A DNA stretch of 64,000 nt from Cryptomeria japonica. Lineage: Eukaryota > Streptophyta > Pinopsida > Cupressales > Cupressaceae. Under the pieces are notes generated by a model that worked only from the letters and a program-made list of their open reading frames with translations, did not search any database and was not told the DNA's origin. Each line of letters begins with the position of its first letter. The stretch's first letter is position 1. Positions 50,560 to 61,501 of this stretch are shown here, piece by piece. The position numbers were made by a program, and so were the translations under genes. Location of the stretch: assembly GCF_030272615.1 (NCBI RefSeq), contig NC_081406.1:140648361-140712360 (forward strand), given 5' to 3'.

Positions 50560-51611
50560 CTAAATATAGAATCTATCTCCCTGAATCATGACTTGTAGTA
50601 GCACAAAGACCTTTTCCTTTTCTTGTCCCAAAAGAGTGAGCCTTCCCACTTGTAGAAGCCATGAATGCTTGCCCTTTCCCTTTTGAATGTGAGGAAGTTG
50701 AAGTTGATGAATCCTCCTTCTTGTAGGCATTAGGCAAATCAATGTTTTTCTTTTTGAGGATATGTGTGATCTCATCAATCTTCTTAGAATGGTAGTGATG
50801 CTCCTCATGACCAACCTTTTTATAATAGGCACAACTAGGTCTCTCCCTCTTTAGTGAATTGTCCTTCTTGGAAGAGGATGAATCTCCTTGTTGTGGAGAA
50901 GGTGATGCTTTGTCCTTAGGCTTTGATTGCCATTTCTTCTTTTTGAGTTGTCCTTTCCTTGATTTCCTTTGTTCCCTTGATTTGTCACTAATTCTTGAGA
51001 CTTAGAAGTCTTAAGAATTCCCATGCTTATCAACTTAGTTTGTTCCATCATCAACATTTCAACAAAAGCATCAAATGTAGGCATTGTGTAGCTTGAACCC
51101 ATTGTCATCCTATGGGTTTGGAAACTAGAAAAAAATGTTGCATATTCTTGTGGAAGTTTGCCCATAAAATTGAAGATCGAGTATCCTTCTTATCAATGCC
51201 ACAATCCTTGAGTTGTGCCCTCAACTCTTTTTCCTTAGTGACATAATATTGTATAGTATCAAAGTTATTGGGATCTAACATGGTGAGATCACTACAATAT
51301 TGATATCCTCTAATCTCATCAACTTGACCATACAAGTCTTGAAACTTTTTCCAAGCATCCTTGATTAGAGTACATTTTTCAATATGAAAAATGAGATCCT
51401 TTGATACATACTTTCTTAAGGTACAAATTTCCATGATATTTTTAGTGAGCCAATCCAAGTGACCAATAGGATCAACCTTAGAATCAGCGGGAGAAACAAT
51501 AGTTCCATCAATATAATGAGTTAGACCTTTTTCCATAAGTTTACTCCATGCATCAATTTTCCAAGTAGCATAATTATGAGGAGTTAAGAGAGGAAACTTA
51601 GGAGAACCCAT
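50560..51611 (-). pseudogene. C1 gag, Copia type (UBN2-like), frameshifted
   Basis: From ATG 51611: MGSPKFPLLTPHNYATWKI, then LTHYIDGTIV, LRKYVSKDLIFHIEKC, AWKKFQDLYGQVDEIRGYQY and FDTIQYYVTKEKELRAQL. This is the standard plant Copia gag pattern. A frameshift near 51160 leads to MGKLPQEYATFFSSFQTHRM. A degenerate knuckle CAYYKKVGHEEHHYH lies near 50830-50785, with the second Cys replaced by Tyr. Confidence 0.85.
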
Positions 51612-52700
51612 AGAAGCAAAAGGAAAGAATACAAGAGCACAAAAGCACAAGAGACACCCCCCCCCAAAAAAAATTCACTCAATCAAAGTACCCCCTGCCC
51701 AAAATGATGATTTTTTTGGCACTGTATATGTAGTGCATGTACAATAGGCCACTTCCAAACAATGGAAAGGTGGACTTATGATTTATTTTTAAAACTCCCC
51801 CAATAGTCTGAGAACTACAATGCAAAAGACCAGCAAGATAGATCTATGCAATACAAGTGCCAAATTGACCAAACAAGACCATATGCTGAAAGTACAATTT
51901 CTACCCAAAATATCTGCAAACTGATAGCATATTATGAAATAAGAGGAAAAATAATGCACTTTAAAAAAAATGACACCTGAAAAGGAGTTCGTATGAGCCC
52001 AAACGGAGTCCCGAAAGTTGGAGAAATGGGGATTGGACAGGTACAATCACCAAAAACTGAGATATCTAAAAACTCTATCAATCAAAATTAGAAAATAATG
52101 CCACCACGAGAAACTAAACAAAAAATTAGCCCATTTAAAAAAAATCTGCACCAAAAAAGGAGCAAAAATGAGCAAGATATGGCCTTCCAAAATTGGACTA
52201 CAAAATTGAAAAGCTCAACGAGAGGGGGCTGATAAATTTTCAAAAAATTATGTGCAGATGTAAGTGGTGTCGGAGGTCAAGGTGAGTGGTGCTGGGGGCC
52301 GTGCTGAGGTACGGTCCCTGTAGATAATGAATGTTGCAGAGTACGGGATGGGGGGTTGGCACAGGACGTCCGAAAAAATAATTATTTTTTTTCCAAATTA
52401 AAAACCAGTGGATAAAATTTTTATTTTAATTTTTTTAAATACCGTAGAAAATAATTTTTTTTTTAAATTTCAAAAATCCGTATCGTACTGCCCAAATTGG
52501 GCAAAATTTTCCTCCAAGCCCAAAATTTGACTTTAACCCAATATAGGTGAATTTATAATCAAAATCCATGGAAATGGCCACCCGGATGCAATGGTGAGGT
52601 CGGATCTAGTCTAGGATGCCTCAAAAATATGCTACTCCTCAGATCTGCCTCTTGATGTCGCAATAATGCCTCTCAAGGATGAATCAACGACGCTCTAATG
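51612..52700 (-). mobile_element. C1 5' leader, non-coding
   Basis: About 1.1 kb between gag and the primer site with poly-A and poly-T runs. No supported ORF. Confidence 0.6.
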
Positions 52701-52712
52701 GCTCTGATACCA
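52701..52712 (-). other. C1 primer-binding site
   Basis: gctctgatacca, the exact reverse complement of TGGTATCAGAGC, abuts the LTR at 52713. Confidence 0.9.
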
Positions 52713-53190
52713 TGTGAGATTTTTCCAAGATTAAGAGCTCAATGAAAAGTACAAAATAGAGAGACAAAATATAGGACATGAATAAACTGTATTCTCATCA
52801 ATAGATAAAAAATGTTTGTTACATACAATGAAAAAGAGCCTACATATATAGGCAAGGCTATATGGATGTGTGAGTACACAAACATGACATGTGGCTCAAT
52901 AAGAAACAAGGGTAGGTAGGAAATAGGTGTGGTAGGTAGGAGAAGCAATAAAATATTCCACATGAGGTGGATCGCCCACCAAAGGTAGAATTATCACTCC
53001 ATAATAAGTGGATATGATAGTGTAATAACAAGATCACACCATAAAAGGTGGAAATTCTCCTACACACACTATCCCAATGTGGCACAAACACCCAAGTGTC
53101 TCATACCCAAACTTATATGAAATGTATTATCCTAAGTAAACTTAAGCAAGGTGTAATAATATCCAAGATGAATAATTATTTACACAAACA
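52713..53190 (-). repeat. C1 5' LTR
   Basis: Plus strand TGTGAGATTTTTCC ... TTTACACAAACA, 478 bp, close to 48644-49121. Followed by target duplication CATTC. Confidence 0.93.
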
Positions 53191-53195
53191 CATTC

Positions 53196-54707
53196 AATCC
53201 AAAGATAGTCCTATTCATGAAGAAGCATTTAAGGTTGATAATCTTGTTTATGAACCACTTGATAATCTCATCTCTACTAGATCTTTGTCACATGTTCCCA
53301 AACCATCTTTGATCAATATGATACATGTGAATGGTTGTGAAACTCCTAATAAGCCTCTTTTTATGGTTCAAGGTGCTAGTTATCCTCAAACTTCTAAACC
53401 TCTCAACACGCCTTTCTTTGTGGTTCAAGGTGGTTATAGTAATGATACCTTTTTTCTCTCCTAACAAACCATTTATTACTATGCAAGGAGGTTATCCTGC
53501 CAAGAGTCCTTATGTGTATGCTATACAAATTACTCAAGAGAGTTATAACTCAAGTGCCCACACATATAATATGAGGAACAATAAGCAATTGAATCCTTCT
53601 CAGATTATCCCTTCTTCTCTTCCTACTTCTCAACCAATACTTCCACTAGCTTCTCATTTATCACAACATCTTGGTAAACAGTATGATCTTATTGAACAAC
53701 TTAAAGCTACTCTAGCCAAGATATCCCTTTGGGATTCTATTCAAACTTCATCTACACATCATGGAATGTTACAAGATTCTTTAGAGAACTTAGATGTCCC
53801 ACTTGTAGTGACACCTAATAATATGGCTTCTTTGATTAACTCCATGAAAACTCCTAAATCTCAAATTGTGTTCTCACAAGATGAGTTACCTTCTAAAGAG
53901 ATTCAAAATCAATATGATCATCTTATGATTGTTTTCTTTATTAATGGTAATTCTATAATAAGAACCTTAGTAGATAATGGATCTGGCCTTAATGTTTTTA
54001 ACATTGATTTTTTGCATAAGATTAATGTGGACACTTCTCTTATTCAACCTGAATATATTTCTATTCATGGCTTTGATAATGTTGCTCGAACATCCTCAGG
54101 TACTATAACTTTTCCTATTCAGGTAGGACCTATTATTTTACCTACACCTATCCAAGTCATGCCTAATAGGCTTACTTATAAGTCCATTCTTCCACGAAGA
54201 CCTTGGATTCATTATATGCAATTTGTTCCTTCTACTCTTCATCATCAAGTCAAATTCATTTGTAACAACAAGATGTATACTTTGCACGTTGATACTAATT
54301 CACAAGCTTGTTTGCAAACTTCATCTGATTCTAAATATTCTTCACATGCTTCTACTACTCAAGTTAAAACATCGTTTCCTACTAAAGATACTTCTATAGC
54401 CAAAGAGGTACTCTTAGAAGATGATTGGGGGTCTTTAGATTTTACACCTTCTTTTATAGGAGAATATAAAATACCTGCAATACAACCTAAGATTAAAAAG
54501 GAAGATGATATGGTGGAAGCTAAGAAGAAATCAACTTTGCCGAATCAACTTAGTAATAATTTTGTGGCTACTTCTAATTCAAATAATTCTTCAAAATCTT
54601 CTTCTACTTCCTCTAATTATGACATTGAGACCTATGAGGCCTCGTCATCTCTTTTTGGTATGGAATCTATTTATGGTCTAGGTTTTCACATTTTAGGTAT
54701 AAGTTGA
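53196..54707 (+). pseudogene. G1 ORF, 3' part, with retropepsin domain
   Basis: The frame continues from 48643 without loss of phase. It has three copies of a NKP.F.VQGG-like repeat (about 53350-53490) and then one frameshift in a T run near 53450 (53454 region). The long frame to 54707 contains YDLIEQLKATLAKISLWDSI, DELPSKEIQ, LMIVFFINGNSIIRTLVDNGSGLNVFNIDFL (LVDNGSG for the usual LVDTGSS, Asp kept), IHGFDNVART, and RPWIHYMQFVPSTLHHQVKF. This is a gypsy-type aspartic protease and its flank. No RT follows. Confidence 0.85.
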
Positions 54708-56786
54708 TACAATGAACATGATTTAGGATGTGTGCAACAAAGTTTTGATGGTCACGAGAAATTTACATTTTACTTTTCCAAAGAAGGTTTAGCTTTCCAA
54801 AGTCCTCCTTTGTCGACATCCCCTCCTCCATTGTCTAGTACATCTGTCTTCTTACAACTTCTCATCACAATAAGAGAGTATCTTCTATGGGCTTCTCAAA
54901 TCCAACTTGATTACTCTTCCTTTAAAAAATGAAAGAAATAATTGTAAGAAAAATCGACACAAACCTTCATTTTTCAAATATCATCAAATCAATGGTCATT
55001 CTACTAATTAATGCTATGATTTAGTAGATAAAATTCAACAACTTATTGTAACTGTATCATTAAAATACTTAATTACAATAAATTAAACTCTCATAATTTT
55101 CCTTTTACATAACATTTAAGATAATATTATGTTTCTCCTCACTATGTGACATTAGTATCTTACTTATTGGGGGCTCATTGTCATTCATGGTGGTACAATT
55201 TTATGTGCAATAATACTTAGGTAGCAACATAATAACATTTTTATTCTTGTCTCCATGCTTGGGGAGAAATAATAGCCTTTCAATCCTTCTCTTTATTAAG
55301 TGGTATCTTTTATAATGAACCCTTCTATATTGTGGACATGTTTATCCTTGATGAGGATCTTTTCCTTATCTTAGAAGAGTGTGTCTTTTTAAAATGATCT
55401 CTCTTTGCTGTCCTTGTTTCCATGCTTGGGGGATAAGAATAATATGTCATTTCACTCTCTTATTCCAAGGAATCACCCTTCCTTTGTTGAGTTGCACCTT
55501 TTATTTGATGTAATTTCTTGCAAAGAATTATCCTTCATGTGAATACATGTGTGTTCCATGTTTATGATCTTTTCTTTGTTTAAAATGGTACATCTTTTAT
55601 GAATGATCTCTACATAGTGAAAGTGTGAAATCCTTCATTAAGAATCTAGTTTTTCCTAAACATTGGAGAAGGTGTGTATTATTAGTCCTCCTTTCAAAGA
55701 TGTCATTTTTATTAAGGATCTCCTTTACTCTTGGAGGTAGGTCTCTTTATGCAAATATTTCTTCCTAACTTTGTTAATCATGCATCCCTCAAAAGGATCC
55801 ATTTATATTTGTTGCTAGATATCTCTTTCCAACTATCTCTTCCTTTCTTAGGGAAACAAAGACTATTTAGGCATCTTTCTTTCTAGATTGAAATGCATGC
55901 ATTATTGATTAGTAGATATCTCCTTGGTGTTTAAAGTGGGTATCCTTGTTTCTATCTACCTTAAGACATCAACATAGGACCATGATAATATCTTAATTAG
56001 GGGAATATATGTGGCATCCTAGTTGCATTTCAACTATCGATTATCAATTTAGGATTATTTTATCCTCATGCTTAATCCTCATCTTATATATCATTTATGG
56101 TATTATCGCATTCTCATGTTTAATCCTCATTTCATTTATCAACATGGGATTGTTTCATCTTCATGCTTCATCCTCATTTTATGCATCATTTGTATTATAT
56201 GGGGTGTTCATTCTCAAAATTAGACAAAACAAAGTCTTACACGAGATGATTCATGTCTGGAACCAGACAACAACATATGTAACAGGGTGGGTAGAACTAG
56301 TAAAACAAAGTTGGACTATTCTGACTCTCCTCCCCAACATCATGACCTAGCTTTATGCAATTTGTTAGCTTATGGAATCCATGTTCTTTCTTTTCTCCCA
56401 TGAACCCATAGCATAATACACTTTGCTAGTGTTGGACCATGGTTTCTGTGCTTTCAATTGGTGTACATCCTTATTCTTTCTATAAGTCCACTTGTGCTCT
56501 TGCAATAACATGCCAAGAATGATATTAGCAGTTTAGACATTTTGATTATCAAGGTCTCTTCAACTAGTTGACTTGGAGCTTTTTGTTTTAATACTAACAT
56601 TGTTTTCTTTTATTTATACTTGAATGTTACTCGCATGGGTTGCTAGGATCCTATTTTTGGGGTCTTGATCATCACTGAACGTTATCCTATCCCTAGTTTG
56701 TCTTGCTCTCATATTCTCTATCTCTTCATTTCTACTTTACCAAGAGTATGACCATAAGATCATAATCCACTAAAGTGGAGGCTAAA
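54708..56786 (+). mobile_element. G1 3' region without pol, ending in a polypurine tract
   Basis: A short open frame (54732-54932) continues the ORF style, then about 1.8 kb of T-rich DNA has no recognised domain. RT, RNase H and integrase are absent. It ends ctaaagtggaggctaaa before the LTR. Confidence 0.7.
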
Positions 56787-56916
56787 TGTAGCATCGTAAA
56801 TTGTACACATTTATTAGTGTGTCTAATTTCACACTCTTCTAGCCTCCATTTTAGTCTTTCCCTTTCCTCTATGAATTATAGGAACTTTATTGATTTAAAT
56901 TAATATCATGGGTCTT
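56787..56916 (+). repeat. G1 3' LTR, truncated after 130 bp
   Basis: TGTAGCATCGTAAATTGTACAC and the next roughly 105 bp match 31630-31760. Similarity ends at gggtctt (about 56916), where another LTR-like sequence starts. Confidence 0.8.
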
Positions 56917-57031
56917 GTAAGGAAGTTAAGTAGCATAACAACTTCCTACACTAACCTCGAAAGGAGGGTAATGCTAAAACTCTTACAAATCATTACAAGA
57001 GTTATAGACACTTAACAAAAATAGACACAAC
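56917..57031. repeat. LTR-like fragment, left of the LINE
   Basis: It begins tgtaaggaagttaag and stops at the LINE target duplication (57014-57031). It probably continues at 59562. Confidence 0.45.
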
Positions 57032-57484
57032 TCAGGTCCTTCAGGCTGTGGAGTTGTTCTAAGAGATGACAGAGGAATTTGCAAGGAAATGGTTGCTGTC
57101 CCTATTGGAACCCAAACTAACCATAAAGATGAAGCAATGGCAGCTCTTCAAGGCATCCTCCTAGCTAAAAAATGGAATTGCCCCTACCTTTGGATTGGAG
57201 GGGACTCAAATAATAATATAAATTGTCTTAAGGGAATTTCAAAACATTCATGGTCGATCTACAACATCATCATCTCTGCAACAGACCTTATTAGCACCTT
57301 TAAAAAAAGCTACATTTCCCACATTTACCAGGAGGCCAATGGCTCTGCTGACTGGGCTACCAATGTGGTGGTTAACAAAGAGGAAATGACCACATGGACA
57401 GGAGAACAAGGATTCCCCGAAGATGTCAAGCAAATTATATGTAATGAGCGATATAGAAGTACTCCAAAGATTCTTGATGGATAG
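57032..57484 (+). CDS. LINE RNase H domain (RVT_3 type), 5' truncated
   Basis: Open from the LINE edge to 57484. SGPSGCGVVLRDDRGICKEM is followed by PIGTQTNHKDEAMAALQGIL, LWIGGDSNNNINCLKG, and HIYQEANGSADWATNVVV. The Glu of the DEAMAAL helix, the GDS Asp and a late Asp (NGSADWA) match the catalytic residues of RNase H-like RVT_3 domains at the end of plant L1 ORF2. The first catalytic Asp lies upstream of the truncation. It would degrade RNA in RNA:DNA hybrids in an intact element; this copy is dead because its 5' part is missing. Confidence 0.85.
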   Translation, partial: SGPSGCGVVLRDDRGICKEMVAVPIGTQTNHKDEAMAALQGILLAKKWNCPYLWIGGDSNNNINCLKGISKHSWSIYNIIISATDLISTFKKSYISHIYQEANGSADWATNVVVNKEEMTTWTGEQGFPEDVKQIICNERYRSTPKILDG

Positions 57485-57764
57485 GATAATCATGAAAAGA
57501 ACTAACTTGAGTACTTCCAGTTATTATAATAATGAGGGACTCATTCATTACAATACTAATGCCATCAGTTCCCATGCTTTCTGGGTAACTTTGATAATTC
57601 CGAAAAGCTCTTTGGTTAATTTTCTCTGCAAGTTTCAAAATTTGGCTTTGAACATAGACAACATGGGTGGTAATAGGAGGCGATATGAACCAAGTAGCTG
57701 TAAATAATGGAAATAGAAGGAGGAGGTTTGGGGTATTCTGTAGAAGGGTGGTTTCTTGAAACTC

Positions 57765-59371
57765 ATGGAGAGACTCCATGGTCGAGATGGCATGGTCACC
57801 ATTTTTTTCTGCAAAAATTGGAAGAAGGGCATGTTGAAAATGGGAGACCAAACAGTTGAAATTGATGAAGATTTAATTGCTCAAGCCACGGGCCTCACCA
57901 GAGAAGGGTGAAACTTCTACAGGGATAGGAAGGTCAGTAGGGAAGCTATTGAAAGATACCCGAATACAAAGAAAGAGAAAAAACACCTGTAAAGTTGAGA
58001 AAAACCTACTACCCGCCTAGGGCTTTTGCCAAACCCTGGCAGGAGGTCCTCTTTTTTTTAATGCGTTATATGACTCTAGATGGTAGGTTCACAAAAGTTT
58101 ATGGTTATCACTTTGTTCTGCTGAATCACTTTAGGCACAATGATAAGGTTAACTTCCCTTATTTTCTACTCTGTTCGATGAATGCATCCCTTAAAGCCTA
58201 TAAAGAGAACCCATTGGGTGATACTGCTATGCATCAAGGCCTAATGGTCCTAATATACGACCATCTCAAGGCCAATCAAATAGCTCAGATGAAGCCCTTT
58301 GTGGATTCTAAGGATGAGGGGTCTGATTCTATCTTCTCAGAGGAGGAGGAGTCTGATAGTGACCCTTCAACTGACACTAAGGACAGCATGGATGTCTCAG
58401 AGTATGAAAGCGAGAAAAAGAGGAAATACACAAAAACTAGACCTTCATCCTTTAAGGGCAAAAAGCCTTAAGGAAAACCCCTGATTAGAATTTTTTCAAA
58501 AGAGGATGACTCAGATGATTTTGAGGAGGAGAACCCTCAAGGGTTGCTGAAGAAGAGAAAAAAAGCTCATACCTAGACCAGGAAAAAGCATAAGAAGAAA
58601 GAGGAGATTGTCAAGGAACCGAAAGTCCACAAGCAGGTAAGGGCCCTAGAAGCTAATCAGAATCTGGAAAAGGAGACCATGGAAGAGACTCTTAGGAATG
58701 TAGACACTACTACCACCTGACATACCCCTAAAGAGGAACAGGTAACCCCTAGAAAAGTTGTCCCCCCCTCTAACCCTCCCCTCGAGGGTCTGCAAGGTTT
58801 CATGGAAACTATAGAGTGGCTTATTAATGGTTACAAGAAAGCTGTGGACGAAAACAGAAAACTCTGCAACAGAGTATGGATTCTGGAAACCATTAATACT
58901 GGGGAAGGGAAGACCATGGCCAACTACATTGAGGACCTGAAAAGCACCATTTTCAAAACTAAAAACATAAGAGATGCTTTCAACCCTAGGTTTGAAAAAA
59001 TTGAGAAGGATTTGCTGGACAGGAAAAATCTTGCTGACACTATTGACCAAACTCTCTCGGATACTGTCAGCAAAATTGGTAAAATTGAGGAGTGTCTGAA
59101 GAACATTGTTGAACAGAGCCTAAGCATACTAAATATTTCAGCTAACAACACCCACACTCTCATCAGAAAACTGGATGAAGAAAAGGAAATCTTGGACATT
59201 GATCCAAAAACTGAAGGAACAGGGGAATTTCAAGGCCCCAGAACCCATACTAGAGGCAAAAAGAAGGATAAAAAACCCAACAAGGATCTAGAAGACCTTA
59301 AAGCTATCGGGGTAACTTACAACGAGCTGGTGATAAAGGCAGAGGACCCATTGAAGAAAATAAATGTGTAG
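57765..59371 (+). pseudogene. Extra ORF of the LINE with TGL-type domain, charged linker, coiled-coil tail
   Basis: I do not recognise a function. From ATG 57765: MERLHGRDGMVTIFFCKNW, then VEIDEDLIAQATGLTREG and FYRDRKVSREAIERYP, and after a frameshift near 57985 WQEVLFFLMRYMTLDGRFTK and NFPYFLLCSMNASLKAY. A Glu/Asp/Ser-rich then Lys-rich linker follows (about 58300-58640), then a heptad-rich tail (58802-59371). Stops at 58469, 58574 and 58717 fit C-to-T changes. The TGL motif and layout resemble the family R ORF. Confidence 0.65.
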
Positions 59372-59561
59372 TGCCTTCTGTGTTTCTTTGCTATTTTTTT
59401 TGTTTTGCTGTCCTTTTGGTTCGCTAGCCTTTTGGCCAGTCTTTTTGTATGCAGTTCTTAAGCGCTGCAATTTTTGGTGCCTTATCTTAATCTCCTATGT
59501 TAAAGGTTTCGAGTCCTGAAAACCTATTTTTTTAATTAATCAGAACAAAAATAGACACAAC

Positions 59562-60310
59562 AGCATGCATACTACAATGCAATGATTTACATGGGGAAAA
59601 CCCTTTCAGGAGAAAAAACCCAAACTCTGAAAGCTGCCCAATATATTATTCAGTAATCAACAACAAATTACAATATACTTGCAGAGAAAGATTTTCATAG
59701 GAGTACTAATCAAAGATTCAGAGATAACTCAATAGCCATAAGACTCTTACACACAACCTCTATCTCATGCACCTCAAATATAGGAGATACAATACAAGAA
59801 ATCGTTAAACGGTATTACAAAACCATGGGATAAAAAACCATCCAATAAAGTGGAGCCAACCTTATATCCTATCTAGATACCCTATGGCATCTCAAGAAAA
59901 ACATAGACATGTGTCCCTCTCTTTTACAACTCATTTATGTGTCTGATGCATTTTATATTTCCTATTTCAAGAGTACAAACTTCAGGAGGCCATAACTTGT
60001 GAACCTTGTGCCTAATTGATGAACCATTTCAAGTGCCAGAAAGCTCACGAAGTTCTCTATCACCTTGTAAACTGCTACAATATTTACATCCATTTTTTAA
60101 GGCATTTCAGAGCCTCTAAAGTCCTAAAAATTAAATTCAAAGCTTTCATCACACCCTCCAAAATGGAAAATTTCATATCTTCAAAAATAGTTGTGTTGGC
60201 ATGTTGGCATAACTAATGAAGATGATGATGTACTGGTAAAGGATGATGTTGATATGATGAGTTCGATGGACTGTTGGTGATGATATAATTATGATATATT
60301 TTAGAATCAA
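59562..60310. repeat. LTR-like fragment, right of the LINE
   Basis: It contains gatttacatggggaaaaccc and a pattern typical of Copia LTRs read in antisense, but no partner LTR was identified in the window. No coding region. Confidence 0.4.
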
Positions 60311-61107
60311 TGACAGTCCCAAAGACACTGAGAGGGAGGGGGAGTGAATCAGTGTCTAACCGGTTAGCATAATATTTAAACTTATTAAGAACTTTGTATC
60401 CCAAAATAGTCTACTGGTAAATGAGAATTAATGCAACAAATAAGAATAATAGAGACATCATAGAGAGCATACCATAACATAAGATATTTAACGAGGAATC
60501 CCGATGTGGGAAAAACCTCGGTGGGATTTGTGACCCCCAATATTCACTCACTGGCCAATGAATAACTATTACTTACAATGAGGGGCCTGCACTTGCAGGA
60601 AGGCTAGCAGCCTAGAGCTCACTGCTCAACTACAAAACACAAGTCTCACTGACTTACAAAATGGATTATCAAAATCCAATATAATGTACTGCTTTAGATC
60701 AGCATCAACTATGCCAGATTCAGTACTAGTTTAAGCTCAGTTTATTACCAAAACCTTCGCTGTCAACTATATCACCTTATACAAAATATTATCTATTTTC
60801 TCTCTCTTTCATCATATATTTTTTCTTCTTATCCAAATGACCTATAAGATTTCATACATATATGAGTCTTATACAATATGCCATGTCGGCTTTTACAAAA
60901 GATAATTACAATATAAAACAATAAAAAAAGTTTATTCCATGTTGACTTGAGTGTCGGTATGCTTTATTGCCACTGTCGGTGAAGTGTCTGCCAGTGTATG
61001 TAGAAGTCTATTGTTGTGTCAATAACTGCCAGTGGGTTGCCAGGTGATTGCTAGTTGGTTGCCATCAATGACAACATCAACTATTCTCATAAGAGTGTAG
61101 AATGCCA
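60311..61107 (-). repeat. 3' LTR of family R (right copy)
   Basis: The minus strand starts TGGCATTCTACAC after the polypurine tract (plus-strand complement ccaatctccccctttgg at 61108). It shares blocks with 2483-3403. Left edge tgacagtccc; left flank atcaa. The 5' LTR lies right of the window. Confidence 0.75.
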
Positions 61108-61501
61108 CCAATCTCCCCCTTTGGAATTGATGGCAACACTAATGAGAAAAATCCAAAAATTGTTCCAAAAAATGAAGTCCAAAAAGTTTCCATAAAGATG
61201 TGCTCCCCCTGAGCAAATGATCTCCTCAGAGTAATCAATTTTTCTCTCCACTACTCCCCCTTTGACATCAATGACAAAGGTTGTCAAAAATTGTCAAATG
61301 AGTGCAAAAATTTCACCTCAAAGTCTATAACCAATTGGTTACAATCAAAAAGATATCTGCCAAAACCAAATTTAGACTCTGCATAAACCTTTTGTTGTCA
61401 TTCAAAGTTGCCTCAGTCTGTTGGATTGTGTCGGTGGGATGATGCATGTGATCTTCCAGTGATCGTTCTCCCTGAAGTAATGCCTTAGTTATTTCTATTC
61501 T
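61108..61501 (-). mobile_element. Family R 3' non-coding end with polypurine tract
   Basis: The plus strand ccaatctccccctttgg is the complement of an AAAGGGGGAGATTGG polypurine tract beside the LTR. No coding region. Confidence 0.7.

Larger units (their letters stand above)
48644..53190 (-). mobile_element. Copia-type non-autonomous element C1, complete with target duplication
   Basis: Minus orientation. The LTRs 48644-49121 (3') and 52713-53190 (5') are both 478 bp. A primer-site complement gctctgatacca lies at 52701-52712 and a polypurine complement cccccttaagtgc starts at 49122. The target duplication CATTC flanks it at 48639-48643 and 53191-53195. It carries gag and a protease-like segment, but integrase, RT and RNase H are missing. 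It disrupts an ORF of G1 and so is younger than G1. Confidence 0.95.
57032..59543 (+). mobile_element. 5'-truncated LINE with 18-bp target duplication
   Basis: Identical 18-bp flanks (aacaaaaatagacacaac, 57014-57031 and 59544-59561) enclose 2512 bp. It opens within an RNase H domain, as 5'-truncated LINEs do. Its 3' end reads gaaaacctatttttttaatt then aatcag rather than a plain poly(A). It carries an extra ORF after the RNase H, listed separately. Confidence 0.85.

Noticed and set aside
53331-53460. Start of the 458-codon G1 frame at 53331
   Set aside because: The first 40 or so codons are the wrong frame of the upstream ORF; the true coding passes into this frame only at the T run near 53450.
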